A stretch of 64,000 nt of DNA from Lutibacter litoralis (lineage in GTDB: Bacteria; Bacteroidota; Bacteroidia; Flavobacteriales; Flavobacteriaceae), in assembly GCF_014646675.1 (NCBI RefSeq), contig NZ_BMNS01000001.1, positions 153,766 through 217,765 of the forward strand, written 5' to 3'. A program made the position numbers and the translations under genes. Of this stretch, positions 1 through 8,346 are shown piece after piece. The first letter of the stretch is position 1. The number at the start of each line of letters is the position of its first letter. The notes under the pieces were generated by a model. The model made no database searches and had not been told where the DNA came from. It saw nothing but the letters and a program-made list of their open reading frames with translations.

Positions 1-460
1 GACTGTTTAATTTAGCTACAATACGTGTAATCTCTAATTGTTCCGGTGCAGCTACACCATTACCGCCTAAAAAGTTCCATCCGTAAACGTCATCTACATA
101 TCCGTTTTTATCATCATCTATATTGTTACCTGCAATTTCCTTTGGATTTGTCCAAAGTTCATCTTTTAAGTCTTCGTGTTCAATGTCAATTCCTGAATCT
201 ATAACAGCAACAATTACCGTTTCTCCTGTTTTTCCTTCTAAAAATTGGTATGCTTTATCTAAACTCATGCCTGGAATTGTGTCTGTTACCAAATCAGCAT
301 GTGCCCAATGTTTAAATTGTTCATCACTTACAGTTCCTTGCTTTGCAGCCATTGAAACAGCTGTATCCATAGTTGGTACTGCCATATTTTTTACAGAACT
401 ACAACTAGTTAATGTAGCAACCGCAATTGCCACTACGTACATTGATTTTACTATTCTCAT
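1..460 (-). CDS. S8 family (subtilisin-like) serine peptidase, lipoprotein, C-terminus cut by window edge
   Basis: The first 153 codons of a gene that runs off the left edge. It starts at the ATG whose complement is 458-460. A hydrophobic signal ends in LTSC with Cys at residue 20, so I expect a lipoprotein. Residues about 80-105 read TVIVAVIDSGIDIEHEDLK, which is the Asp block of subtilases with D88 as the first member of the Asp/His/Ser triad. The following NPKEIAGNNIDDDKNGYVDD is the calcium-binding-like stretch usual in Bacteroidota S8 peptidases. The His and Ser blocks lie outside the window. Probable role: envelope or surface proteolysis. The family call is secure; substrate and full length are unknown. 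Confidence 0.93.
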   Translation of the reverse strand, partial: MRIVKSMYVVAIAVATLTSCSSVKNMAVPTMDTAVSMAAKQGTVSDEQFKHWAHADLVTDTIPGMSLDKAYQFLEGKTGETVIVAVIDSGIDIEHEDLKDELWTNPKEIAGNNIDDDKNGYVDDVYGWNFLGGNGVAAPEQLEITRIVAKLNS

Positions 461-473
461 TTCTATTTACTAT

Positions 474-1334
474 TTAATTAAATACTTGGTTAAATTTATA
501 TGTTTGGTTTAATCGCACTCCTTTTTCGGTATGTTTAAGAGTACATAATTCGTTTGTTGCGTCGTGCTCTAAAAACAAAAAGTAATTATTATCTGCAGCT
601 TGGTTTAAAAATTTGGCTTTTTCATCCATTGTTAATAACGGACGTGTGTCGTAACCCATTACATAAGGCAAAGGAATATGACCAACTGTTGGTAATAAAT
701 CTGCCATAAAAACAAGTGTTTTTCCTTTATATTGAATGTGTGGAATCATTTGCTTTTCGGTATGTCCATCTGCAAATAAAATATCGAAACCAAGTGCGGT
801 ATTTGTTGCAAAATCACCTGAAGGTAAATTCACAAAATTTAGTTGACCACTAGCTTCAATTGGATTTATATTTTCTTTTAAAAATGAAGCTTTTTCTCTA
901 ACATTTGGCTCAACTGCCCATTGCCAATGATTTTTGTTCGACCAAAATTTAGCATTTTTAAAAGCTGGTTCGTAACCCGTTCTATCTTTGTTCCATTGAA
1001 TAGCACCTCCACAATGGTCGAAATGAAGATGAGTTAAAAATACATCGGTAATATCATCTCTGTGAAAACCGTATTTTGCTAATGAAGTGTCTAAGGAGAA
1101 ATCTCCAAAAAAGTAATAATAGCCAAAAAACTTATCGGATTGTTTGTTTCCTGTACCTGTATCAATTAATATAAGCCGATCCCCGTCTTGAATAAGCATG
1201 GTTCGCATACTCATATCTATTAAATTATTACTATCTGCTGGGTTTGTGCGTTGCCAAAGTGTTTTTGGAACTACTCCAAACATAGCGCCACCATCTAACT
1301 TAAAGTTTCCTGTTTCAATAGGGTAAATTGTCAT
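474..1334 (-). CDS. MBL-fold metallo-hydrolase
   Basis: A 286-residue metallo-beta-lactamase-fold enzyme. The metal motif HxHxDH is intact as THLHFDHCGG (H102, H104, D106, H107), preceded by the usual strand and Asp of LILIDTGTG near residue 60. A later His follows in ADGHTEKQ near residue 190, and a C-terminal His is seen in FLEHD. No signal peptide is visible, so it is likely cytoplasmic. Length and layout resemble lactonase or YtnP-like hydrolases, some of which open N-acyl homoserine lactones, but the substrate cannot be read from sequence. It lies 13 bp upstream of the subtilase gene on the same strand and may be co-transcribed with it. A promoter match lies at 1416-1443. Confidence 0.92.
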   Translation of the reverse strand: MTIYPIETGNFKLDGGAMFGVVPKTLWQRTNPADSNNLIDMSMRTMLIQDGDRLILIDTGTGNKQSDKFFGYYYFFGDFSLDTSLAKYGFHRDDITDVFLTHLHFDHCGGAIQWNKDRTGYEPAFKNAKFWSNKNHWQWAVEPNVREKASFLKENINPIEASGQLNFVNLPSGDFATNTALGFDILFADGHTEKQMIPHIQYKGKTLVFMADLLPTVGHIPLPYVMGYDTRPLLTMDEKAKFLNQAADNNYFLFLEHDATNELCTLKHTEKGVRLNQTYKFNQVFN

Positions 1335-1415
1335 TCTTATATAAAATTTTCAACTGTATAATAACAACTTAATCCTTAGTAAGGTAAACTTTTAAGTTGT
1401 ACTATATGAATTTCA

Positions 1416-1443
1416 CAAAGATACGTGATTTTCTGCTTAACAA
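1416..1443 (-). promoter_or_regulatory. Bacteroidota-type promoter for the MBL-fold gene
   Basis: On the minus strand the sequence reads TTTTG (complement of 1441-1445), 17 bases, then TATCTTTG (complement of 1416-1423), a full match to the TAnnTTTG -7 element. The spacer is slightly short of the usual 19-21. It lies about 80 bases in front of the start codon. Prediction only. Confidence 0.5.
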
Positions 1444-1458
1444 AATGTTAAATAAATC

Positions 1459-1488
1459 AAAAAACCTAAGCAATTGCTTAGGTTTTTG
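1459..1488 (-). terminator. Intrinsic terminator downstream of tRNA-Cys
   Basis: A perfect self-complementary stem, ACCTAAGCAA/TTGCTTAGGT, is flanked by A and T runs on both sides. It begins four bases after the 3' end of the tRNA and would end its transcript. The flanking runs mean it could work in both directions. Confidence 0.8.
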
Positions 1489-1491
1489 TAG

Positions 1492-1562
1492 AGGCGTCGA
1501 GCGGATTCGAACCGCTGTAGGAGCTTTTGCAGAGCCCAGCCTAGCCACTCGGCCACGACGCC
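1492..1562 (-). tRNA. tRNA-Cys (GCA)
   Basis: A 71-base cloverleaf on the minus strand. The acceptor stem is GGCGTCG/CGACGCC with discriminator T. The D arm has a 3-bp GCC/GGC stem. The anticodon stem is GGGCT/AGCTC with one G-T pair, and the loop CTGCAAA gives anticodon GCA. The T arm is AGCGG-TTCGAAT-CCGCT. CCA is not encoded. It lies between folB and the MBL-fold gene, with its own terminator directly downstream. Confidence 0.96.
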
Positions 1563-1632
1563 TTAATTGGATTGCAAATTTAACCATTTTTAATAAGTTG
1601 GCAACATTTTTTTGAAATTATTGTATCCCTGA

Positions 1633-2004
1633 TTAATTATTAAGCTTCTTTCTTGTCTTACTCATTTCTATAGTAACCATTGCAACATTACCTCCAATTG
1701 GTGGATTTAGTTTAGAAACTTCAACTTTTGCAAATTTTACAATAACAATTTCATTTAAAATACGGTCTAAAATACGTTTAGCAACTTCCTCTAAAAGCTT
1801 AGATCTTATTGCCATTTCTTCTTTTACAATTTTGTTTAAATGCACATAATCTACAGTATCTGCAAGATTATCTGAAATAGCCGATTTAGATAAATTTGCC
1901 TTTACAGTTACATCTACTCTATAATCTGAACCTATTTTCCCCTCTTCAACCAAACAGCCGTGATATGCATATACACGAATATTTTTTACTTTAATAACTC
2001 CCAT
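1633..2004 (-). CDS. folB: Dihydroneopterin aldolase
   Basis: 123 residues, the normal length for FolB. It converts 7,8-dihydroneopterin to 6-hydroxymethyl-7,8-dihydropterin and glycolaldehyde in folate synthesis in the cytosol. Family marks are the opening IRVYAYHGCLVEEGKIG (active-site region with a conserved Glu), the DYRVDVTVKANL strand, DTVDYVHLNKIV, and the late lysine-proline block VEVSKLNPPIGG. It is the nearest upstream gene on the strand of tRNA-Cys. A -7-type element (TAAATTTG, complement of 2030-2037) lies 26 bases before the start, so it probably has its own promoter. No other folate genes are beside it. Confidence 0.93.
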   Translation of the reverse strand: MGVIKVKNIRVYAYHGCLVEEGKIGSDYRVDVTVKANLSKSAISDNLADTVDYVHLNKIVKEEMAIRSKLLEEVAKRILDRILNEIVIVKFAKVEVSKLNPPIGGNVAMVTIEMSKTRKKLNN

Positions 2005-2328
2005 TTTTTATATTTCGAATTATGATTTACAAATTTAGAATTATGATTTTAGAATTACCTCTTTTTATAAAAAATTTACAGCTTCTAAGAAACTTGTAGC
2101 TGGTTTAGGGTTAAATACCAATTTTACTGACTGTATTGTTGTCTTTTGCAACTATAAAAAGCTCGTGGTGAAAACACAACCTGAAAAGGAACTCCCAATT
2201 TATTCTAGTAGAATTTAAAATTTCAACTTTATTACAAGCCTCTTGGCCAACAAACACTTGTACTCGTAATTATTTATAGCTATTGCCAAAAAAAATCGAT
2301 AATTTTGCAACTTAGTTATTTTACAATT
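2005..2328. other. Divergent intergenic region between folB and glnS
   Basis: About 320 bases with no supported gene. Near the folB side there is a direct repeat of GAATTATGATTT, at about 2018 and 2040. On the minus strand, 2060-2280 holds two short stop-bounded stretches in different frames that read like protein but have no ATG; they may be a decayed gene remnant (see findings). The glnS -7 element TAATTTTG is at 2300-2307. Confidence 0.4.
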
Positions 2329-4014
2329 ATGAGTGAAGAAAAAAAGTCGCTGAATTTTATTGAACAAATTATTGAAGAAGATTTAGCAAACGGGTTATCA
2401 AAAGATAAATTACGATTTAGATTTCCGCCTGAACCAAATGGTTATTTACATATTGGACATGCGGCTTCTATTTGTTTAAATTTTGGATTGGGATTGCGTT
2501 ACAACGCTCCTGTAAATCTACGTTTTGACGATACAAACCCTGCAAAAGAAGAGCAAGAATATGTAGATGCAATAAAACAAGATATTGAGTGGCTTGGCTT
2601 TAAGTGGGACAAAGAATTGTATTCTTCAGATTATTTTCAACAATTATTTGATTGGACAATTACGCTTATTAAAGAAGGAAAAGCGTATGTAGACAATCAA
2701 TCTTCTGAACAAATGGCAATTCAAAAAGGAACGCCAACAGAACCTGGAACCGAAAGTCCAAATCGAAATAGATCGGTTGAAGAAAACTTAGAACTTTTCT
2801 TTAAAATGAAAAATGGAGAACTAGCAGAAGGTTCTCATGTGTTACGTGCTAAAATTGATATGAAACATACCAATATGCATATGCGCGACCCAATTATGTA
2901 TCGTATTCTAAAAAAACATCACCATAGAACTGGTGACGATTGGTGTATTTACCCAATGTACGATTGGACACATGGTGAATCAGATTATTTAGAGCAAATT
3001 TCTCATTCTATATGTACTTTAGAATTTAAATCTCATAGAGATTTATACGATTGGTACGTAGATCAAGTTTTTAATGCTTCTAAACTACCTTTAAGACCAA
3101 AACAGCGAGAATTTGCACGTAGAAATTTAAGTTATACTGTAATGAGTAAACGTAAATTATTGCAATTGGTTGAAGAAAAAATTGTATCTGGTTGGGATGA
3201 CCCACGTATGCCAACAATATCTGGATTAAGAAGACGAGGTTATACACCAAATTCAATTCGAAAATTTAGTGATACTGCAGGAATTTCAAAAAGAGATAAT
3301 GTTACGGATGTAGCTCTATTAGAACATTGTATAAAAGACGATTTAAACAAAACTGCACCACGTGTAATGGCGGTTTTAGATCCTGTTAAAGTAATAATCA
3401 CCAATTACCCAGAAGATAAAGAAGAGTTTTTAGATGCCAATTATAACGATTATGAAGAAGGTTTTGGTAGCAGAGCAGTACCTTTTAGTCGTGAAATATA
3501 TATAGAAAAAGAAGATTTTAGAGAAGAAGCCAATAAAAAGTTTTTCCGTTTAAAATTAGGAAAAGAAGTGCGTTTAAAAAATGCCTATATTATTAAAGCC
3601 GAAAACTGTGTAAAAGATGCAAATGGTATAATAACCGAAATACATTGTACGTACGATGAGGATTCCTTAAGCGGAAGTGGTACAGAAGCTAGCAAACGTA
3701 AAGTTAAAGGCACCTTGCATTGGGTTTCTGTTAAACATGCAGAGAAAGCAGAAGTGAGAGTGTACGACCGTTTGTTTACAGATGAAGCGCCTGACGGACA
3801 TAAAGACAAAGATTTTAAAGAATTTATAAATCCAGATTCTTTAAATATTATTGAAGCTTTTGTTGAACCTAGCTTAAAAAATGCTAAAATTTTAGATAGA
3901 TTTCAGTTTCAACGCCTAGGATATTTTTGTGTTGATAAAGATACCACTGAAACTAATTTAGTTTTTAACAGAACTGTCCCACTACGCGATAGTTGGGCTA
4001 AAATGGGTGAGTAA
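2329..4014 (+). CDS. glnS: Glutaminyl-tRNA synthetase
   Basis: Charges tRNA-Gln with glutamine; class I synthetase. I choose the ATG at 2329 (561 residues, MSEEKKSLNF...) over an in-frame TTG at 2305, because 2300-2307 reads TAATTTTG, a -7 promoter element, so the TTG would lie before the transcript start. The HIGH motif is YLHIGHAAS near residue 40, preceded by FPPEPNG. The KMSKS equivalent is VMSKRK near residue 273. The C-terminal half is the GlnRS-type anticodon-binding beta-barrels, ending in NRTVPLRDSWAK, which is typical of GlnRS rather than GluRS. A strong terminator follows at 4036-4073. Confidence 0.97.
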   Translation: MSEEKKSLNFIEQIIEEDLANGLSKDKLRFRFPPEPNGYLHIGHAASICLNFGLGLRYNAPVNLRFDDTNPAKEEQEYVDAIKQDIEWLGFKWDKELYSSDYFQQLFDWTITLIKEGKAYVDNQSSEQMAIQKGTPTEPGTESPNRNRSVEENLELFFKMKNGELAEGSHVLRAKIDMKHTNMHMRDPIMYRILKKHHHRTGDDWCIYPMYDWTHGESDYLEQISHSICTLEFKSHRDLYDWYVDQVFNASKLPLRPKQREFARRNLSYTVMSKRKLLQLVEEKIVSGWDDPRMPTISGLRRRGYTPNSIRKFSDTAGISKRDNVTDVALLEHCIKDDLNKTAPRVMAVLDPVKVIITNYPEDKEEFLDANYNDYEEGFGSRAVPFSREIYIEKEDFREEANKKFFRLKLGKEVRLKNAYIIKAENCVKDANGIITEIHCTYDEDSLSGSGTEASKRKVKGTLHWVSVKHAEKAEVRVYDRLFTDEAPDGHKDKDFKEFINPDSLNIIEAFVEPSLKNAKILDRFQFQRLGYFCVDKDTTETNLVFNRTVPLRDSWAKMGE

Positions 4015-4035
4015 TAATTAAAACAATTTGTATTA

Positions 4036-4073
4036 GAAAAAGGCTGTATGAAATTATTTTATACAGTCTTTTT
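4036..4073 (+). terminator. Intrinsic terminator after glnS
   Basis: AAAAAGGCTGTAT pairs with ATACAGTCTTTTT around a short AT loop, ending in a T run. It lies 22 bases after the glnS stop codon. Confidence 0.8.
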
Positions 4074-4182
4074 CCGTTTAGCTCACTATATAAAAGTCTA
4101 AAAAAGATTATAGTATCTTTAAGTTTAGAAATACTCTAAAAATTCACTCTGATTCTAAATACTAAAAATTAAAATTCAAAAA

Positions 4183-4542
4183 ATGGCTATACATAACGAA
4201 TTAGGTAAAAAAGGCGAAGAACTTGCCGTTGAATATCTAGAAAAAGATGGATATATAATACTTGAAAAAAATTGGTTTTATAAAAAAGCAGAAGTAGACA
4301 TAATTGCTTTAAAGGGTGATGTTTTAGCTGTTATTGAAGTTAAAACACGTTCGAGCAATTATTTTGGGAATCCTCAAGATTTTGTGAATCAGAAAAAAAT
4401 TAAATTATTAGTAGATGCTATTAACCAATATGTTACCGTAAAAGATTTAGATGTTGAAGTTCGGTTTGATATTATAGCAATTCTAAAAAATCAATACACA
4501 TTTAAAATTGAACATCTTGAAGATGCTTTTCTGCATTTTTAA
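4183..4542 (+). CDS. yraN: YraN family (UPF0102) putative endonuclease-like protein
   Basis: 119 residues, the full length of the UPF0102 family, which has a restriction-endonuclease-like fold. Recognisable features are the opening NELGKKGEELAVEYLEKDGY, EVDIIALKGDVLAVIEVKTR (the Asp...Glu-x-Lys core of the nuclease fold, residues about 38-53), and the middle FGNPQDFVNQKKIKLL. The cellular role of the family is not settled; a link to DNA repair or recombination is assumed from the fold. It is a single gene between glnS and a convergent thioredoxin-like gene whose end lies only 37 bases away. Confidence 0.92.
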   Translation: MAIHNELGKKGEELAVEYLEKDGYIILEKNWFYKKAEVDIIALKGDVLAVIEVKTRSSNYFGNPQDFVNQKKIKLLVDAINQYVTVKDLDVEVRFDIIAILKNQYTFKIEHLEDAFLHF

Positions 4543-4579
4543 CTTGTTTAACTTTAAACAACCTCTTTATAATTTACTT

Positions 4580-5929
4580 TTAATCCTTTCTAAAATAATT
4601 TTTAATATCTTCTAAAGCGTATGGTTTAGAAATTATTTTTTTATTGACATCTAAAATAAAATAAGTAGGTGTTGAATTAATTTCATAAGCACGTGCAATA
4701 GAATTTTGCCACCTTTCTAAACCTAAAACATTGGTCCATTTCTCAAACTTTTCGGTATGATGATTAAATCCTAATGCATCGTTTTCTAGAGCAATTGCAA
4801 TAACATGAACCTCTTCATTATCTTTAATAAATTCATACAATTGAGGAATTTCAACTAAACAATGAGAACACGTTGTGCTCCAAAAAACCAATAGATAAGC
4901 TGCTGTTTTGTCTATTTTATATAAACTATTTTCTTTACCATTTTTTGTCCATGAAAAATCTGGCGCCATTTTTCCAATTGCAAATTTAACTGAGTTTTGA
5001 ATTTGTTCAATATCAGATGAATTTTGATATTCCTGCGGAAGTTTATTATAATGATTTTCAATTATATAATCTATAAGTGTTGCATTCTCCAATTGAGAAA
5101 AATTGTACATTAAGGTTGTTAAAATTTCACTTTTCAGTGTCAAGTTTTCGTCTATTTTTTCTATTACTTCATTAATTGCGTTTATATATAATTTATTTTG
5201 AACCTCAATATCATCTGATTGGTTTAAATAGAATACATAATCCACAATTTTTTCAGTGTAAAAAATGGAATTTTGCAATACTGTATTTTCAAAATCGATC
5301 GCGTCAAAATAATGTAATTTTTCACTATTTAAGTACAACTGTGGAGACAAAAAAACTTCATGAGCATAATATTTTTTGCTTGCCTTAACAAAATTATTTG
5401 CTAACATATTTTTTGAATTCTTCTCAAATTTAGTTTGTGTTTCTAAATAATCTTTACGTGTTTTTTTATAATATTCACTGGTAAATTTAAGAGCAATAGC
5501 TTCTTTTAATCTAAAAAAAGACAATTGAAGAGAATCTAACTTGTGTTTTAAATTATCTGTTTGTATTTTATAATTAGCATATAATTTATTTTCTTCTGAA
5601 CTTAAAAACTGTATGGTTCCTGAAGGAAACATTGGGTCGAATTTTAGCTCAATAGATTCGTTTGAATACAATACATCTACAAAACCGCCATTGTTCATAT
5701 CATAGACTAAACGGTACATTCCTTTTGGAGAGTTTTCGGGAAAATCTACTTTAAATTCACCATTATTTATTTCAACATTTGTAATATATAATTGTTTTGC
5801 GCCTTTTAATTGATACAAAATTACATATTCTAAATCGCTAATTTCAGGACTCATTGTTCCTTTTACAAAAGTTTGACTTTGAATTGCTGCGCCAACTAAA
5901 AACACTAAGAAAAGTAGCTTTTTCATCAT
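4580..5929 (-). CDS. DUF4369/TlpA-like thioredoxin-domain protein
   Basis: 449 residues with a cleavable signal (residues 1-18, ending AIQSQT). The N-terminal part (about 20-110) is a DUF4369-like beta domain, the middle (about 115-310) is helical with many charged residues, and the C-terminal part (about 325-449) is a TlpA/AhpC-TSA thioredoxin fold. The redox motif is CSHC (C354, C357) in FWSTTCSHCLVEIPQL, and the cis-Pro loop is NSTPTYFIL. It should act in the periplasm as a disulfide reductase or in a related redox role. A TATATTTG -7 element lies at the complement of 5962-5969. A second protein of this type sits 1.1 kb away at 7050, on the other strand. Confidence 0.85.
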   Translation of the reverse strand: MMKKLLFLVFLVGAAIQSQTFVKGTMSPEISDLEYVILYQLKGAKQLYITNVEINNGEFKVDFPENSPKGMYRLVYDMNNGGFVDVLYSNESIELKFDPMFPSGTIQFLSSEENKLYANYKIQTDNLKHKLDSLQLSFFRLKEAIALKFTSEYYKKTRKDYLETQTKFEKNSKNMLANNFVKASKKYYAHEVFLSPQLYLNSEKLHYFDAIDFENTVLQNSIFYTEKIVDYVFYLNQSDDIEVQNKLYINAINEVIEKIDENLTLKSEILTTLMYNFSQLENATLIDYIIENHYNKLPQEYQNSSDIEQIQNSVKFAIGKMAPDFSWTKNGKENSLYKIDKTAAYLLVFWSTTCSHCLVEIPQLYEFIKDNEEVHVIAIALENDALGFNHHTEKFEKWTNVLGLERWQNSIARAYEINSTPTYFILDVNKKIISKPYALEDIKNYFRKD

Positions 5930-6058
5930 TTAATTTTTATTGATTTATTCAATAATCAGACCAAATATAAGTATTTTAACATTTTGTCTAAAACCCTATT
6001 TTATGAATTATACCCATAAAGATGTTTGGATAATTATAGGCTAAAAAAACAAATAACA

Positions 6059-6418
6059 CTAATTTGGAATCAATTCCTGAGCTTTAAAATATAACACAAT
6101 AGCTTCTTTTATAAGTACCGTTTGTTCACCAGATTTTAAAGGTGGTAATTCTTCTAAAACCTTATAATGAGGCCAACCATCATCATCAAAAAATTCAAAT
6201 TCGTAGTAACCAAATGGTTCTAATAACCTACAAATTGCAATATGCATTAAATTAACTTTATCGTCTTTTTTAAATTCTACAGCTCCTTTTCCTAATTCTT
6301 GTACTCCAATTAAATAAATAATGGCATCTAAATTAAGTTGCTCACCTTCTCCAAATTTAGTTGCTAAAATCTTGAGAATTTGCTCGTAGTCTTCCTTTAA
6401 TTTTTGATCTCTAGACAT
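6059..6418 (-). CDS. Conserved hypothetical protein, 119 residues
   Basis: I recognise this only as a small soluble protein of the kind conserved in Flavobacteriaceae; no function is known to me. It has no signal peptide or membrane segment. The N-terminal half looks helical (KLKEDYEQILKILATKFGE). The middle carries an acidic aromatic stretch, YYEFEFFDDDGWPHY, and the end is helical again. Its -7 element (TATATTTG, complement of 6440-6447) shares a 64-base divergent intergenic region with the cvpA-like gene. Codon use matches the neighbours, and the good start context supports a real gene. Confidence 0.75.
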   Translation of the reverse strand: MSRDQKLKEDYEQILKILATKFGEGEQLNLDAIIYLIGVQELGKGAVEFKKDDKVNLMHIAICRLLEPFGYYEFEFFDDDGWPHYKVLEELPPLKSGEQTVLIKEAIVLYFKAQELIPN

Positions 6419-6436
6419 TTGATATTTTTAGTTTGG

Positions 6437-6475
6437 TTGCAAATATACAAATCCATTCATGTATATTTACAAAAA
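6437..6475. promoter_or_regulatory. Overlapping divergent promoters
   Basis: For the minus-strand gene, TTG (complement of 6470-6472), 22 bases, then TATATTTG (complement of 6440-6447). For the plus-strand cvpA-like gene, TTG at 6437-6439 and TATATTTA at 6462-6469. The two sets interleave, so the two genes may interfere with each other. Prediction from consensus only. Confidence 0.45.
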
Positions 6476-6482
6476 CATTAAT

Positions 6483-6995
6483 ATGAATACTTTTGACATT
6501 ATAATTGCAGCACTCTTACTTTTTGGTTTTATTAGGGGTTTGTTTAAAGGTTTATTTGTTGAAGTGGCTTCTCTAATTGCTTTAATTGCTGGTATTTACG
6601 GAGCAATTCACTTTTCTTATTTTGTTGGTAATTTTTTAGCAGATCGTGTATCTTGGGAAGAGAGATATATTACAATTGTTTCTTTTGCAATTACCTTTGC
6701 AATTATAGTTTTAACAATTGGATTGTTAGGGAAATTACTTACTAAAATTGCCGATTTTGCTTCGCTTGGCTTGTTAAATAAAATACTTGGAGGTGGTTTT
6801 GGGGCTTTAAAAATAGGAATAATTTTAAGTATTTTATTGTCTGTTTTCACTAAACTTAATAATACCATTCCCTTTATTTCCGAAGAACTAGAAGAAACTT
6901 CTATCTTATATGAACCCGTAAAAAACTTAGCTACTACCCTATTTCCAAAATTTTTTACAGTTGTTAAAGATGAAACAAATCTAGATATTTCTTAA
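6483..6995 (+). CDS. CvpA family membrane protein
   Basis: 170 residues from the ATG at 6483. An upstream in-frame ATG at 6459 lies before the likely transcript start (-7 element at 6462-6469), so I reject it. Four hydrophobic segments are visible: FDIIIAALLLFGFIRGLFKGLF, EVASLIALIAGIYGAIHF, ITIVSFAITFAIIVLTIG, and LKIGIILSILLSVFT. The opening with IxAxxLxxGxxRGxxKG is the CvpA signature. In enterobacteria CvpA is tied to colicin V production and envelope stress tolerance; the mechanism is unclear. It is followed after 54 bases by a thioredoxin-like gene on the same strand. Confidence 0.88.
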   Translation: MNTFDIIIAALLLFGFIRGLFKGLFVEVASLIALIAGIYGAIHFSYFVGNFLADRVSWEERYITIVSFAITFAIIVLTIGLLGKLLTKIADFASLGLLNKILGGGFGALKIGIILSILLSVFTKLNNTIPFISEELEETSILYEPVKNLATTLFPKFFTVVKDETNLDIS

Positions 6996-7049
6996 TAATT
7001 TTGTTAGTTAGAACATAGGTTTACGTCAAAGAAATTAAACTTTTAATTA

Positions 7050-8171
7050 ATGAAATTATATAGAAAACTCCATTTCTTAAGCATCGCATTTTTATTCCTA
7101 ATTTTTAATAGTTGTTCTACTAAAAATAACAATTCATTTATTATTTCAGGTAGTATTTCTAATTTAGAAACTGATTATATTATACTATCGCAAATAGAAA
7201 ATATTCAAACTAAAAAAACAATTCTAATTGATACCCTAAAAGTAAACAAACGAGGTAAATTTAATGCTGTTTATTTTTTAGAACCAACTATTTATAGTTT
7301 AACTTTTGATAACAAAAAAACACTTCAACTAGCTATTGATAAAGGTCAACATATTACAATTGAAGGAAATTCCAGTGAAGATTTAATAGTTTCAGGTTCT
7401 AGTGATACTGAATTATTAAACGCTTATGAAACCTTTAGAAAAGCGTCTTTAAAAAGATTAGTTACAACTGTTCGAGACAGTATAAAAAATTTAAAAACCC
7501 AACAAGTTAACGAACAAAAAATCACTGAATTAAGAACGCTAGAAGTTGAAAATTATAAAATTCATTTAAATGAATTGGTACAATTTGTAAAAGAAAATAT
7601 GGGAACTTCTATTGCCATTTATCCTACTTCAACCCGTTGGAACAATGAAAACTTAATAGTTTTAGAGGAAATTACAACTAATTTTCAAGAGGCACATCCT
7701 AATTTAGAAATTACAAAAAAACTACTTGATAGGGTTCAGCTTCTTAAAAAAACAAGTATTGGAAATACTATTACAGGCATTAAAATACCCGACCAATTTA
7801 ATAATCTTATTGAATTAGACTCCATAAAAGGCACGTATACTTTAATAGATTTTTGGGCAAGTTGGTGTCCGCCTTGCAGAACGGAAAGTACATTGCTAAA
7901 TAATATTTATACTACCTACAGTTCTAAGGGATTTAATATTTATGGCATCTCTTTAGATTCTAACAAAGAACGTTGGTTAAAAGCGCTTAAAACAGACAAT
8001 AGAATTTGGACAAATGTTTCTACTGTTGAGGGTTTTAATACTGCTGTGGCTAAAGAGTTTGGGATAACATCTCTACCAACTAATTTTTTAATTAACGCAG
8101 ATGGAAAAATTGTTGCAAGCAACCTTCACGGAGAAAAGTTAAAAGCGTTTGTAGAACAATTATATAATTAA
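7050..8171 (+). CDS. TlpA family thioredoxin-like lipoprotein with DUF4369 domain
   Basis: 373 residues. The signal ends FNSCSTK with Cys near residue 24, so it is probably lipid-anchored in the envelope. Residues about 30-120 form a DUF4369-like beta domain (FIISGSISNLETDYIIL). A charged helical stretch follows. The TlpA thioredoxin fold covers about 235-373, with the CPPC redox motif (C273, C276) in FWASWCPPCRTES and the cis-Pro loop in ITSLPTNFLI. Expected to be a periplasmic-side thiol reductase, for example in cytochrome c maturation or oxidative repair; the exact partner is unknown. The layout matches the gene at 4580-5929, suggesting paralogues. Confidence 0.9.
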   Translation: MKLYRKLHFLSIAFLFLIFNSCSTKNNNSFIISGSISNLETDYIILSQIENIQTKKTILIDTLKVNKRGKFNAVYFLEPTIYSLTFDNKKTLQLAIDKGQHITIEGNSSEDLIVSGSSDTELLNAYETFRKASLKRLVTTVRDSIKNLKTQQVNEQKITELRTLEVENYKIHLNELVQFVKENMGTSIAIYPTSTRWNNENLIVLEEITTNFQEAHPNLEITKKLLDRVQLLKKTSIGNTITGIKIPDQFNNLIELDSIKGTYTLIDFWASWCPPCRTESTLLNNIYTTYSSKGFNIYGISLDSNKERWLKALKTDNRIWTNVSTVEGFNTAVAKEFGITSLPTNFLINADGKIVASNLHGEKLKAFVEQLYN

Positions 8172-8302
8172 TCTATAATTTCTGTATTTTCAATTACAAT
8201 ATATATTTTTCTTTATTTTTTATGCTTCTTCTAATCGAATTTATCACTTTTAGGAATTTCTTCATTTTAGAACTAATAAGAACGAAACATCTTTAAATAC
8301 AA

Positions 8303-8332
8303 AATGCCACAAATTGTGGCACTTCGCATTTA
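8303..8332 (-). terminator. Probable terminator of the OmpA-family gene
   Basis: In the convergent gap, TGCCAC (8306-8311) pairs with GTGGCA (8317-8322). AAATGC (8303-8308) can alternatively pair with GCATTT (8327-8332). On the minus strand a short T-rich tail follows. It probably ends the type IX cassette transcript. Confidence 0.55.
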
Positions 8333-8346
8333 AAAAAATAAATTGA

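Noticed and set aside
123-512. A 129-codon plus-strand frame at the left edge
   Set aside because: The opposite strand encodes the subtilase N-terminus with the DSGID motif and a lipoprotein signal; the plus frame has none.
1397-1615. Short open frames on both strands over 1397-1615
   Set aside because: They overlap the tRNA-Cys gene and its terminator and have no homology.
2305-2328. TTG at 2305 as the glnS start
   Set aside because: It overlaps the -7 promoter element at 2300-2307, so it would lie before the transcript start.
4132-4170. GATTCTAAAT before yraN as a third copy of the Fur-like box
   Set aside because: Only the right half matches; the left half does not form the inverted repeat.
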